Of a stretch of DNA of 64,000 nt, positions 1 through 8,182 are shown one piece after another. Under the pieces are notes generated by a model. That model worked only from the letters and a program-made list of their open reading frames with translations. It was not told the origin of the DNA and searched no databases. Position 1 is the first letter of the stretch, and the number at the start of each line of letters is the position of its first letter. The DNA lies in assembly GCA_964250755.1 (NCBI GenBank), contig CAXUHB010000001.1, forward strand, positions 124,001 to 188,000. The letters are read 5' to 3'. Source of the stretch: DASWOJ01 sp964250755. Lineage in GTDB: Bacteria > Pseudomonadota > Alphaproteobacteria > Acetobacterales > Acetobacteraceae. A program made the position numbers and the translations under genes.

Positions 1-705
1 GAGGTCGCGCGGGGTCTGCGCGGGCGGCAGGGCGTCCGGCTGCGCCAGGCGGACGGCGGGCGGGGCTGACGGGACCGGCGGGGGCGGAATGGGCGGGGGC
101 GGCGCTGGGATGGGCAGCGTGGCCTCCGGCGCGGGATCGGGCGGCGGCGCCGGGTCAGGCGGCGCCGGGCTTGGCTGGGGTGGAGTGGGTTGGGTTTGGC
201 TAGGCGGCTGGGGTACGGCCGTGGGCGGGGCCATCGCCATCTGGACGGGCGGCTCGGGAATGGGCGGCGGCTCGGCCGGGGACGCGGCGGCCTGGGGCGG
301 CGGAGACGGGTCCGGCTCAGGCGGGGCGGGCGGGGGCGGGACGTCCGGGGCGGGCGGGGCCATCGCAAGCTGCTGCGGCTCGGCAGGCGCAGGCGTTGGG
401 GGTGCAGGCGGGGCAGCCTGGGCCTCCGTGGTCGGCGAAGCCTCGCTGGGCTGGGACGGGGGCGTGGCGTCCTGCGCGGTCTGCTCGGACGTGGACGGGG
501 CCGTGCCGCCGCCGTCGTCGAACACCAGGTCGTAGGACGGGGCGACGGGCTGCGGCGGCTTCTGGCGCGGGACCACTAGCAGCGCGGCCACGGCGGCTGC
601 ATGCAGCAGGACGGAGCCGGCCAGCCACCAGGCCCGGCGGCGGCGGGCTGCGGCCGCCTGCCCCGGGAGAGGCAGGCGCGGGCTGGCTGTGACGGTCAGG
701 AGCAT
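1..705 (-). CDS. TonB-like energy transducer, C-terminus cut by window edge
   Basis: The frame reads leftwards from an ATG at 703-705 and stays open to base 1, giving 235 residues without a stop. About 25 basic N-terminal residues precede one hydrophobic segment (roughly residues 26-46, AWWLAGSVLLHAAAVAALLV), and from residue 50 the chain is extremely rich in Pro, Ala, Gln and Glu. A single N-terminal anchor followed by a long Pro-rich spacer is the TonB layout, in which the anchor sits in the inner membrane with ExbBD and the spacer crosses the periplasm. The diagnostic C-terminal domain would lie outside the window, so TonB is inferred from architecture only; a TolA-like or other Pro-rich anchor protein is possible. 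Confidence 0.6.
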   Translation of the reverse strand, partial: MLLTVTASPRLPLPGQAAAARRRRAWWLAGSVLLHAAAVAALLVVPRQKPPQPVAPSYDLVFDDGGGTAPSTSEQTAQDATPPSQPSEASPTTEAQAAPPAPPTPAPAEPQQLAMAPPAPDVPPPPAPPEPDPSPPPQAAASPAEPPPIPEPPVQMAMAPPTAVPQPPSQTQPTPPQPSPAPPDPAPPPDPAPEATLPIPAPPPPIPPPPVPSAPPAVRLAQPDALPPAQTPRDL

Positions 706-802
706 AGGTTGCTGGGCATACGTCCCGGGATATAGCGGCCCATGCCGGAGTGCGGAACACTTGCTGCGGACCGCCCGCGCCGGGCGGGCGGCGTCATCAG
801 GC

Positions 803-832
803 TTGACAGAAGCGCCGCCGCGCTCTTTCTAC
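803..832 (+). promoter_or_regulatory. Putative sigma-70 promoter of the tRNA-Trp/secE/nusG unit
   Basis: A perfect TTGACA lies at 803-808, followed after 17-18 bases by a T-rich TTTCTAC stretch at 826-832 that could serve as the -10 region. Predicted transcription would start near 838, about 45 bases before the tRNA. The -35 match is strong, while the -10 match is loose. Confidence 0.5.
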
Positions 833-846
833 GTCCCGCGCGGTCC

Positions 847-872
847 GCCGTGCCCGGCGTGCCGGGCACGGC
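847..872. repeat. Perfect 26-bp inverted repeat in the tRNA-Trp leader
   Basis: Two 12-base arms (GCCGTGCCCGGC at 847-858 and its exact complement at 861-872) are separated by only GT. The palindrome lies between the predicted promoter and the first base of tRNA-Trp at 885. In RNA it would form a very stable hairpin. It has no following T-tract, so it does not look like a classical intrinsic terminator. It could be a processing signal for the tRNA 5' leader or an operator. Confidence 0.7.
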
Positions 873-884
873 ACCGGTCCATGC

Positions 885-962
885 AGGGGTGTAGCTCAAC
901 TAGGCTAGAGCGCCGGTCTCCAAAACCGGAGGTTGCGGGTTCGATTCCCTCCGCCCCTGCCA
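885..962 (+). tRNA. tRNA-Trp, anticodon CCA
   Basis: The cloverleaf is complete: acceptor stem AGGGGTG paired with CGCCCCT, D-arm GCTC/GAGC with a 10-base loop, anticodon arm CCGGT-CTCCAAA-ACCGG carrying anticodon CCA, T-loop TTCGATT, discriminator G, and a genome-encoded 3' CCA at 960-962. The second T-stem pair is a C-T mismatch. tRNA-Trp directly upstream of secE-nusG is a common bacterial arrangement, and it probably shares their transcript here. Confidence 0.97.
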
Positions 963-1034
963 ACGCACCACACCTTCAAGCGCTGGCGCATCCCGTGCCG
1001 GCCTGGCGCAGCCGTCTCGGAGAGTTGCAGGCAC

Positions 1035-1235
1035 ATGGCGTTGGCGATTGACCCCCTGAAGTTCTTCCGCGAGGTGCGGGCCGAGGTGGCGAAGGTCACC
1101 TGGCCCTCCCGCAAGGAGACCTTGGTCACGACCGGGCTGGTCTTCGCGCTGTCGGCGCTGGCGGCGGCGTTCTTCTTCATTGCGGACCAGCTGATCGGCA
1201 TCGCCGTGCGGTTCCTGTTCGGGTTCGGAGCCTAG
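1035..1235 (+). CDS. secE: Preprotein translocase subunit SecE
   Basis: This 66-residue protein is the small essential subunit of the SecYEG channel in the inner membrane. It has the amphipathic N-terminal helix with the family signature VTWPSRKE at residues 21-28, followed by one transmembrane helix at about 31-58. This is the short single-span form typical of alphaproteobacteria. The ATG at 1035 was chosen because the longer upstream reading runs back into the tRNA. It lies 72 bases after tRNA-Trp and 2 bases before nusG, so the three are probably cotranscribed. Confidence 0.95.
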   Translation: MALAIDPLKFFREVRAEVAKVTWPSRKETLVTTGLVFALSALAAAFFFIADQLIGIAVRFLFGFGA

Positions 1236-1237
1236 CC

Positions 1238-1768
1238 ATGGCCAAGCGCTGGTACGTCGTCCATGTGTATTCCGGCTTCGAGAAGAAGATCGCGCAGCAA
1301 TTGAAGGAACTGGCGGCCCAGAAGGGCCTTGCCGACATGCTGGACGAGGTGCTGGTGCCGTCCGAGGACGTGGTGGAGGTCCGGCGCGGGCAGAAGGTGA
1401 ACTCGGAGCGCAAGTTCTTCCCGGGCTACGTGCTGGTGAAGATGGAACTGACGGACCAGACCTGGCACCTGGTCAAGGACACGCCGAAGGTGACGGGCTT
1501 CCTGGGCAGCAAGACGCGTCCCTCCCCGATCAGCGAGGCCGAAGCCGAGCGGATCATGAAGCAGAGCGCTGAGGGCGTGGAGCGCGCGCGTCCGGCGGTC
1601 CTGTTCGAGATCGGTGAGCAGATACGGGTGGCGGACGGCCCGTTCACGAGCTTCAATGGCACTGTTGAGGACGTGGACGAAGAAAAGGGCCGCGTGAAGG
1701 TCAGCGTCAGCATCTTCGGGCGGTCCACGCCGGTGGAGCTGGAATACAGCCAGGTCGAGAAGGTCTAG
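1238..1768 (+). CDS. nusG: Transcription termination/antitermination factor NusG
   Basis: The 176-residue product binds RNA polymerase and links it to Rho or to ribosomal protein S10. The NGN domain starts at once (KRWYVVHVYSGFEKK) and holds FFPGYVLVKM near residues 60-70. The C-terminal KOW domain (about 125-176) has VRVADGPF, FNGTVEDVD and FGRSTPVELEY. The length is normal for the family. It begins 2 bases after secE. The usual downstream partner rplK is absent: the next gene is on the other strand, 35 bases away. Confidence 0.97.
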   Translation: MAKRWYVVHVYSGFEKKIAQQLKELAAQKGLADMLDEVLVPSEDVVEVRRGQKVNSERKFFPGYVLVKMELTDQTWHLVKDTPKVTGFLGSKTRPSPISEAEAERIMKQSAEGVERARPAVLFEIGEQIRVADGPFTSFNGTVEDVDEEKGRVKVSVSIFGRSTPVELEYSQVEKV

Positions 1769-1777
1769 CCGGGCATT

Positions 1778-1794
1778 CTCCTCCCCCGGAGGAG
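1778..1794. terminator. Hairpin between the convergent nusG and rgpF-like genes
   Basis: CTCCTCC and GGAGGAG form a perfect 7-bp stem around a CCC loop in the 35-base gap between the two convergent genes. No T-tract follows on either strand, so it is at best a weak or bidirectional terminator. Confidence 0.35.
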
Positions 1795-1803
1795 GCAGGC
1801 CCT

Positions 1804-2847
1804 CTACGGCGCGCGGTTCTTCAGGGTGCGCTGCAAGTCGCGCTCGATGGGGGCCAGGTCCGTGGCGTGGTGGGCCAGCGCCACCTCCCGCCAGTCGCCC
1901 ACGTCCGACACGCGGGTCGGATTGTCGCGCAGCAGCTCGCGCTTGAGGAAGGGGAAGCCGGCGGCGAGCAGTTGCCGCCACAGGTCGCTGGTGGGGTTCA
2001 GCGGCGTGCGGTCGGTCACGTGGCCGCGCACCCAGCGGGCGTGGTGCTGCCGGGCGCGGACAGCGGCGTCGGCCAGGTTGGGGCCGCCCTCCTTGAAGTC
2101 GGTCAGCAGCTCCGGGTCCAGGTCGCCCACCAGGCTGCCGTAAGGCCAGACGGCCCGGCAGGTGAAGCCGGCGCGCAGCATCTGCTGGGTCAGGCCCAGC
2201 TCATATAGCCGAACCAGCCACACCTTGGCCCAGGTCGGGCGGACCGAGGCCCAGAAGCTGCGCCACGCCTCGCTGGCTACCACGCGGGGGCTGAACGCCA
2301 CCAAGTAGGATTGCAGGTGGTAGCGGGACTGCCAGCTTTCGGTGCAGCCCCACACGTCCGCCACCGAGAAGTCCATGCGGGACAGCAAGTCGTGCAACGG
2401 GCGCAGCGGACCATAGACGCTGTCGTTCGCGATAAGCACCATGGCGGTGTTGGGCCGGGGCAGGGCCGCCTGCTCGATCCCCTCGCGCCAGGCGCCGAAG
2501 TCGTAGCCGACGTTGCGGCGCACGATCACCCCGGCGCAGAGCAGCTTGACGGCCTCCATCGCCTCCGGGCGCAGGCGGCCGGCGTTGGTGACGAACACGA
2601 CGGACACGCCCGCCGCGGCCAGGCCGCGGATGTGGTGCAGCACATGGTCCCGCACCTCCCCGCCGCCGTCCCAGTGGACGTAGATGCACACGCGGGGGCC
2701 GAGGGGGATGTCCCCGTCGGGCCAGCGGTGGATGATTTGGCTGGGGCTGCGGTGGCGCATCACCTCGTGCCCCAGGCGGGGCAGGAGGTGGTAGCGCAAC
2801 AGGCTGCCGCCGCGGTGCAGCGCGTCCCAGAGGGCGGTGCGGATCAT
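1804..2847 (-). CDS. Rhamnan synthesis protein F (RgpF) family
   Basis: The 347-residue product resembles the RgpF family (Pfam RgpF), which occurs in rhamnose-rich polysaccharide clusters. The visible family pattern is PRVCIYVHWDGGG followed by a predicted alternating strand-helix region, then RRNVGYDFGAWREGI and LIANDSVYGPLRPL, which give a glycosyltransferase-like core. The ATG lies one base after the TAG of the upstream methyltransferase gene, so the pair is likely translationally coupled. The partner methyltransferase and the UDP-glucose dehydrogenase further upstream support a role in surface glycan assembly. The sugar and linkage cannot be read from the sequence. Confidence 0.8.
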   Translation of the reverse strand: MIRTALWDALHRGGSLLRYHLLPRLGHEVMRHRSPSQIIHRWPDGDIPLGPRVCIYVHWDGGGEVRDHVLHHIRGLAAAGVSVVFVTNAGRLRPEAMEAVKLLCAGVIVRRNVGYDFGAWREGIEQAALPRPNTAMVLIANDSVYGPLRPLHDLLSRMDFSVADVWGCTESWQSRYHLQSYLVAFSPRVVASEAWRSFWASVRPTWAKVWLVRLYELGLTQQMLRAGFTCRAVWPYGSLVGDLDPELLTDFKEGGPNLADAAVRARQHHARWVRGHVTDRTPLNPTSDLWRQLLAAGFPFLKRELLRDNPTRVSDVGDWREVALAHHATDLAPIERDLQRTLKNRAP

Positions 2848-2848
2848 G

Positions 2849-5068
2849 CTAGGGCGAGTGAACTGGGTGCGCGTGGGCCGGGGGCGGTTCGGAGGCCGAC
2901 GCCGGGGCGATGCGGGCCAGGATGTCGGCGGGCCAGCTTAAATCCGGGTGCGCGTCGTGCAGCTCCTGCGTGAGCGCCGCGGCTTCTTCCTGTGCATGCA
3001 GCAGGTCGAGCGCCTGCAGCTCGCCGCGCAGCGACGCCCACCATAGCCCGGCGCCGGGCGGGCACAGGACGCGTATGCGGGCCAGGCGGCTCCGGCCCAT
3101 GGCGGGATCGTGGGCGGCGCCTCCGTCCGGCCCGGCCTGGACGTCCAGCACGCCCAGGAAGAACACCAGGTCGCGCTCGGCGTCCGATAGGGGCCGGGTG
3201 CTGCCGGGGCTGGCGAAGGGGGCGTCCATCAGGCCCGTCCGCTCCGCCAGGGCGCGGGCGGAGGCGTATTGGCCGGCGTTGACCAGCCTGGGCACGGCCC
3301 ACCGGCCAAGGTCCAGGCCGGGATTGTCCTGCACGACCTGCAGCACGAGGGCCGTCTCGCCCTCCCGGTCGGCCATCATGCCCAGGGCCTGCATCTCGCC
3401 GTTGAGCGCCGCCCACCACAGCGGGCCGCCGGGGGGTGTGGATGCGCGGACGGCGGCGAAGCGGGGGCGGGCGGCCGCAGGGTCGGGCGGCGTGCCCTGC
3501 ACGCCCACGACGCCGAGGCAGAACAGGAGATCGCGGTCCTCGTCCGCCAACTGACGGGCGGGAGGCGGCGAAAACTCCTGCGCCGCGGCGTCCAGCAGGC
3601 CGCGGGCAAGGCCGAGGTGCCCGGCATTGACCAGCGCGACCAGGCCGCGGCGCAGCATCGTCCGGCGCCGGGCCGTGCCGCCGCTGGGCGAGGGGGGCAG
3701 GGCGGCCAGGCGGCCCGGGACGGCGGGGGCGCCGGACGCCGCGGCGCACAGCAGGGCCTCGGCCCGGGCGGTCCATTCGATGTCCTCGGTCTGGCCGTCC
3801 TCCATCGCCAGCTCGCCCAGGGCGCGGCGCATAGCGGCGGCGGCTTGGGCTGCGAGGGTGAACTGCCCCTCCAGCGAGGCGCGGGGCGCACCGGCAGCGA
3901 GGCGGCGGATGCCGCGGGAGTACAGCACGCAGCCCAGGTTGAGTGGGACAAGCTGGGCCATGCGTTCCAGGGTGCAAGTCTCCAGTTCGGGCGGCAGGCT
4001 GGTCAGGGCATCCAGGCTCCAGCCGAAGCGGGCCTGGCAGCCCTGCGCCAGCAGCGCCCAGGCGCGGTCGGCGGCGTCCATGTCGCCGTCGTTGGCGGCT
4101 TCCTGGAAGGCGCGCCCGGCCAGGCCCAGGAACAGGTCGCTCGCCGGGTCGAGCTTGGCGGCGCGGCCCTCCAGGTGGGCGCGCAGGGCGGCGCGGAGGC
4201 GGGCGGGGTCGCGCTGCAACTGCAAGGGCGCGTCGCTGGCGAAGGCGACCAGGGAGTGGCTGTCCACCTCGACATGCACGTGCGCGAAGCCGCCGACGCG
4301 CAGGAGCGCCTGCAGGCTGTCGGAGGTTTGGATCACCAGGTGGAGGCTGGGCGACAGCATCGGGACCAGGATGCCGGGCGGCGTATCCGGGCGGATGTCG
4401 CCGCCGTTCGGCGTGGTCAGGATCAGCAGGCCGCCGGGCTTGAGCATGGCGCGGAGGGTGCGGACGAAGGCGGCGGTGGAGGTGACGTGCTCGATCACCT
4501 CCGACCCCATGACCACGTCCATCGTGCCACGGGCCTCGTCGTCGTCGCGCAGGTAGCGCAGCTCGATGGGCAGGCCGAAGGCGTCCCGGCCCAGTGCGGC
4601 GAGGGGGGCGGGGTCTATGCCGCGGCCCTGCCAGCCCCGGGTGTTGACGGCGTAGTCCAGGCCGAAGCCGTAGCCGCAGCCGACCTCCATGTAGGCGCTG
4701 CCGGGCGGGGCCGCGGCCATGGCGAGGGGCTTGGTGATGAGGCCGACGCCGGCGCCCTGCTGCACGTAGAAGGGCACGCGGCCGTACTCGTTCAGGGACG
4801 GTTCGGCGTAGTCCGGCGGGACCTGGTCGTCGTAGAAGCGGCAGGTGCAGGCGGGGCAGAGCAGCAGGCGCAGGCGCTTGAGCGGGCTGTCCGGAGGCTG
4901 CACGTCCACCTGCAGGAGCTGCGTCTTCGGGTCCTGGGCGGCGCAGTTGGGGCAGGGCAGGGCGCGGAGGGCAGGCGGGGTCTGGAAGCCCGGCGGCATC
5001 CAGGTGACGGTTGGCGGCTGGACCTTGGATGGCAGCGCGGGTGAGGCCGGGGCGGCAGGCATGGACAT
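2849..5068 (-). CDS. Zinc-ribbon SAM methyltransferase with duplicated C-terminal module
   Basis: The 739-residue product (from the ATG at 5068; a GTG at 5134 would add 22) opens with a CPNC...CPAC zinc ribbon (about residues 39-74). A class I methyltransferase follows, with SAM motif MEVGCGYGFG near 127-136 and GSEVIEHV near 188-195, and a product-strand region LLILTTPNGG. From about residue 470 two related blocks of roughly 117 residues follow in tandem, each with an (E/D)RDL(L/V)F-LGV segment and a PPG-LWWA-L-GE-QAL segment. Zinc-ribbon plus methyltransferase is typical of sugar or surface-polymer methylation. It is coupled to the downstream RgpF-like gene. The substrate is unknown. Confidence 0.75.
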   Translation of the reverse strand: MSMPAAPASPALPSKVQPPTVTWMPPGFQTPPALRALPCPNCAAQDPKTQLLQVDVQPPDSPLKRLRLLLCPACTCRFYDDQVPPDYAEPSLNEYGRVPFYVQQGAGVGLITKPLAMAAAPPGSAYMEVGCGYGFGLDYAVNTRGWQGRGIDPAPLAALGRDAFGLPIELRYLRDDDEARGTMDVVMGSEVIEHVTSTAAFVRTLRAMLKPGGLLILTTPNGGDIRPDTPPGILVPMLSPSLHLVIQTSDSLQALLRVGGFAHVHVEVDSHSLVAFASDAPLQLQRDPARLRAALRAHLEGRAAKLDPASDLFLGLAGRAFQEAANDGDMDAADRAWALLAQGCQARFGWSLDALTSLPPELETCTLERMAQLVPLNLGCVLYSRGIRRLAAGAPRASLEGQFTLAAQAAAAMRRALGELAMEDGQTEDIEWTARAEALLCAAASGAPAVPGRLAALPPSPSGGTARRRTMLRRGLVALVNAGHLGLARGLLDAAAQEFSPPPARQLADEDRDLLFCLGVVGVQGTPPDPAAARPRFAAVRASTPPGGPLWWAALNGEMQALGMMADREGETALVLQVVQDNPGLDLGRWAVPRLVNAGQYASARALAERTGLMDAPFASPGSTRPLSDAERDLVFFLGVLDVQAGPDGGAAHDPAMGRSRLARIRVLCPPGAGLWWASLRGELQALDLLHAQEEAAALTQELHDAHPDLSWPADILARIAPASASEPPPAHAHPVHSP

Positions 5069-5262
5069 GGGGGGCGTATCCCGCACGGGCGCGGGGAAGG
5101 CAAGCGGCGCGGCTTTGCCCGGCGGGGCAAGCACCTCGCAGGGTGTCAGGCTCCCGTTGCGGCGGGCCGTCCCCTGGTGGGTCCGAGCCTCGTCAGGCGG
5201 TGCGCGGCGTTGGAGAGGCTGCTAGGGCGCCCTGGTCAACCTGGCATGCCCAGACGACCCGG

Positions 5263-6246
5263 CTATGCGGCGCCATCGGCCGCCGCGGGCTGCGCGGCCT
5301 TGCGGTAGCCGAACGAACGCTCGATGCGCCCCAGGATGTGCGCCCCGGCGGTGATGGGCGGGAACAGGGCCTCCGACTCCGCTGTGCCCAGCGCCCGCGG
5401 GTCCACCACCGCCTTGAAATCGGGGTCGTAGAACGTCGCGATGCTGAACCGCTCCCGCCCCGACCGGTTCACGACGCGGTGCGGCGTGCACGCGTAGCGG
5501 TCGTTGGACCAGCGCTGCAGCAGGTCGCCCACGTTCACCACGAGTGTTCCCGGCAGCGGCGGCGCGCTGATCCAGTCGCCCGAGGACCGCTCCAGCACCT
5601 CAAGCCCGCCGGAGTCGTCCTGCCACAGCAGGGTCAGGCAGCCGAAGTCGGTGTGCGGGGCGAGACCGAACTGGTCCGGTCCTTCCGCCTCCGGGTGCGG
5701 CGGGTAGTAGATCACCTGCGTGCGCTGCAGCCGCTTGCGATACATCGCCTCGAAGAAAGCGGCGGGAGCGCCCAGCGACAGCGCGACGCAGCGCATCACC
5801 CCGGCGCCGCAGCGGCCCAGCGCCTCGTAGTAGTCCTTCATGGCCGCGTGGAAGCCGGGCTGGCCATCCGGCCAGTTGTTCGGCCCGCGCAGAGGCTCCC
5901 CGGCCAGCACGTCCGGGTCGTCCTCCGGCAGCTCCAGGCCCATGGAGAAGAACTCCTTGTAGTCCGGACGGGCCGCGCCGAGCATCAGGGCGTCCCCGAG
6001 GGCGTTGAAGCCGCGGTGCCGGGCGTTGACGGCGGTGCGGCGCTTGGCCTCCAGCGGCTGGCGGAAGAACGCCTGCGCCTCCTGCACCGTGCGGGCGATC
6101 ACCCCATCGGGGACGCCGTGGCCCCGAATGTAGAAGAAGCCGCTGGTGATGCAGGCGCCGTGGATGGCGGCTGCGGCCTGCTGCATGGCGCCGGCGCCGC
6201 CTGACAAGGCGCCGGACAGGTCTATGACGGGGAGGGTGGCGGGCAT
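5263..6246 (-). CDS. 2-oxoglutarate/Fe(II) oxygenase, isopenicillin-N-synthase-like
   Basis: The 327-residue product has the DIOX_N start (PVIDLSGALSG) and the jelly-roll oxygenase core. Iron ligands are H198 and D200 in HTDFG and H256 in TPHRVVN, with the co-substrate pair R266/S268 in RFS. Members of this bacterial group hydroxylate or desaturate small molecules; the substrate here is not evident. The ATG at 6246 was chosen because homologues begin just before the PVIDLS motif. It lies between ugd and the methyltransferase gene on the same strand, with 95- and 194-base gaps, so it may or may not share their transcript. Confidence 0.85.
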   Translation of the reverse strand: MPATLPVIDLSGALSGGAGAMQQAAAAIHGACITSGFFYIRGHGVPDGVIARTVQEAQAFFRQPLEAKRRTAVNARHRGFNALGDALMLGAARPDYKEFFSMGLELPEDDPDVLAGEPLRGPNNWPDGQPGFHAAMKDYYEALGRCGAGVMRCVALSLGAPAAFFEAMYRKRLQRTQVIYYPPHPEAEGPDQFGLAPHTDFGCLTLLWQDDSGGLEVLERSSGDWISAPPLPGTLVVNVGDLLQRWSNDRYACTPHRVVNRSGRERFSIATFYDPDFKAVVDPRALGTAESEALFPPITAGAHILGRIERSFGYRKAAQPAAADGAA

Positions 6247-6341
6247 GTGCGGCCTCGGGCAGGCTTGATTGCCTGCAAGCGTCGCGCGCCGCCCCTCCGG
6301 GCGCAAGCGTCCTTTGCGCCCTGTCCCGGGATGGGGGCTGC

Positions 6342-7664
6342 CTATCCCGGGCGCTTAATCCCGCGGCCGATGCCGTGGTAGTCCAGGCCGGCGCCGGCCA
6401 TGGCCGCGGGGTCGAAGACGTTGCGGAGGTCCATAACCAGGCGCCCGCGCATCAGTTGGCACAGGCGGTCCGGGGAGAGGGCGCGGAACTCGTTCCATTC
6501 GGTGATGAGCACCAGCGCGTCGGCCCCGGCGGCGGCGTCGTAGGCGTCGGTGCAGAACTGCACCCCTGCAGGCAGCATGTCCTTGGCGTGGGTCATGCCG
6601 ACGGGGTCGTAGGCGCGGATGCGGGCGCCCTGCTCGGCCAGGCGGCTCACGATGGGGAGGCTGGGGGCGTCGCGCATGTCGTCCGTCTCGGGCTTGAAGG
6701 TCAGGCCCAGCACGGCGATGGTCTTGCCGTGGACGCTGCCGCCGGCGGCCTGGATGACGCGGGCGGCCATGCTGGACTTGCGGGCGTCGTTCACCGCGAC
6801 CGTCGCTTCCACCAGGCGGGAGGGGGCGCCCCAGTCCTGGGCGATGCGCATCAGCGCCAGGGTGTCCTTGGGAAAGCAGCTTCCGCCGAAGCCCGGGCCG
6901 GCGTGCAGGAACTTGCGGCCGATGCGCCCGTCCAGCCCGATGCCGCGGGCCACGTCGTGGACGTCCGCGCCCACGCGCTCGCACAGATCGGCCATCTCGT
7001 TGATGAAGGTGACCTTCATGGCCAGGAAGGAGTTGGCGGCGTACTTGGTCAGCTCCGCCGTCTCCAGGCTGGTGAACAGGATCGGTGCCTCGATCAGGTA
7101 CAGCGGGCGATACAGGCGGCGCAGCACCTCCCGCGCACGCTCGCTGTCCGTGCCGATCACGACGCGGTCGGGGCGCATGAAGTCGCCGATGGCGCTGCCC
7201 TCGCGCAGGAACTCGGGGTTGCTGGCCACGTCGAACTCGCCGTCCGGGCGGGCGCGGCGCATGATCTCCTCGATGCGGCGGCCGGTGCCCACGGGGACGG
7301 TGCTCTTGGTGACGACGACGGCGTAGCCGGTCAGGGCGCGGGCCACCTGCTCGGCCGCGGCGTTCACGTAGGACACGTCGGCGTGGCCGTCGCCGCGGCG
7401 GGTGGGGGTGCCGACGGCGATGAACACCGCTTCGGCCCCGGCGACGGCGGCGGCCAGGTCGTTGCCGAAGGTCAGGCGGCCAGCCTTCACGTTCTCGGCG
7501 ACCAGGGTGTCCAGGCCCGGCTCGTAGATGGGGATGCGCCCGTCCGCGAGGGCTTCGAGCTTGGCCGAGTCCACCTCGACCACCGCCACTTCGACCCCCA
7601 GGTCGGCGAAGCACGCCCCTGACACCAGGCCGACGTAGCCGCCCCCGATCATTGCAATCCGCAC
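6342..7664 (-). CDS. ugd: UDP-glucose 6-dehydrogenase
   Basis: The 440-residue enzyme oxidises UDP-glucose to UDP-glucuronate with two NAD+. It starts with the Rossmann motif MIGGGYVG at residues 5-12. It has GTPTRRGDGHAD and STVPVGTG in the NAD domain, and the catalytic cysteine C263 in GFGGSCFPKD. The C-terminal UDP-binding domain has LGLTFKPETDDMRDAPS. The start is the GTG at 7662-7664, which restores the normal MRIAMIGGG beginning; the longer open frame upstream has no similarity and runs into fliJ. It supplies nucleotide sugar for the surface glycan genes on the same strand. Confidence 0.93.
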   Translation of the reverse strand: MRIAMIGGGYVGLVSGACFADLGVEVAVVEVDSAKLEALADGRIPIYEPGLDTLVAENVKAGRLTFGNDLAAAVAGAEAVFIAVGTPTRRGDGHADVSYVNAAAEQVARALTGYAVVVTKSTVPVGTGRRIEEIMRRARPDGEFDVASNPEFLREGSAIGDFMRPDRVVIGTDSERAREVLRRLYRPLYLIEAPILFTSLETAELTKYAANSFLAMKVTFINEMADLCERVGADVHDVARGIGLDGRIGRKFLHAGPGFGGSCFPKDTLALMRIAQDWGAPSRLVEATVAVNDARKSSMAARVIQAAGGSVHGKTIAVLGLTFKPETDDMRDAPSLPIVSRLAEQGARIRAYDPVGMTHAKDMLPAGVQFCTDAYDAAAGADALVLITEWNEFRALSPDRLCQLMRGRLVMDLRNVFDPAAMAGAGLDYHGIGRGIKRPG

Positions 7665-7750
7665 GTTGTGTTCCCTGTCCAGTGTCGCCGAGTCCGCCGG
7701 CAATGACCACATTCCACGCGCCGCGACCAGACGGGGCGGCAATTGAATGC

Positions 7751-8182
7751 TCATGCCTGGTGCGGGCCGGGGCGGCCCCGCACGGCATCGTCCAGCGCGT
7801 GCTGCTCCCGCCGCGCGGCGTCGGCGGCGCGCTGCGCCGCCTTCCGGGCCAGGAGGGTTGCGACCGCGTCCACCCCGGCGCGGGTCATGGCCAGCACGGC
7901 GCGGGCACGGGCCACGTCGGCCTGCGCGCGCTCGCACGCGCAGCGGGCCTGGCCGGCGCGCAGGCGGGCGCCCGGGAGCCAGGCGGCGAAGGCCTCCACC
8001 ACGCTGTCGTCGCCCTCCAGCGCCGTGGCGGCGGCGGTCTCGGTGGCGATCACCCGCTCCGCCTGCTTGGCGCGGCCGTCCGCATCCGCCTCCGCCTGCA
8101 GGGCCTGGGCGAGGGCGGCGAGCGCTTCCTCATGCGCAACGCGGCGCACGCGGGCCAGGGTGGCCAAGGGATCATGCGGCAT
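7751..8182 (-). CDS. fliJ: Flagellar export chaperone FliJ-like protein
   Basis: The 143-residue product is highly charged, Ala-rich and almost wholly helical, with long heptad-like stretches, as expected for the coiled-coil FliJ that couples the FliI ATPase to the export gate. FliJ sequences diverge strongly, so the call rests mainly on size, coiled-coil character and position: it overlaps the 3' end of fliI by 11 bases on the same strand. Confidence 0.7.
   Translation of the reverse strand: MPHDPLATLARVRRVAHEEALAALAQALQAEADADGRAKQAERVIATETAAATALEGDDSVVEAFAAWLPGARLRAGQARCACERAQADVARARAVLAMTRAGVDAVATLLARKAAQRAADAARREQHALDDAVRGRPGPHQA

Noticed and set aside
89..760. Plus-strand and other-frame ORFs rich in Gly or Arg at the left edge
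   Set aside because: They are complements of the Pro-rich TonB-like frame, which alone has a membrane anchor and a sensible start.
3269..5044. 591-codon open frame on the plus strand
   Set aside because: It lies entirely antisense to the methyltransferase gene, is low-complexity (Gly/Ala/Gln/Val) and has no domain; a GC-rich shadow.
6375..7622. 415-codon frame opposite ugd
   Set aside because: Antisense shadow of a clear UDP-glucose dehydrogenase, with Gly/Val/His-rich low-complexity translation.
7665..7937. 91-codon N-terminal extension of ugd
   Set aside because: It overlaps fliJ and shows no similarity; the GTG at 7664 restores the canonical N-terminus.
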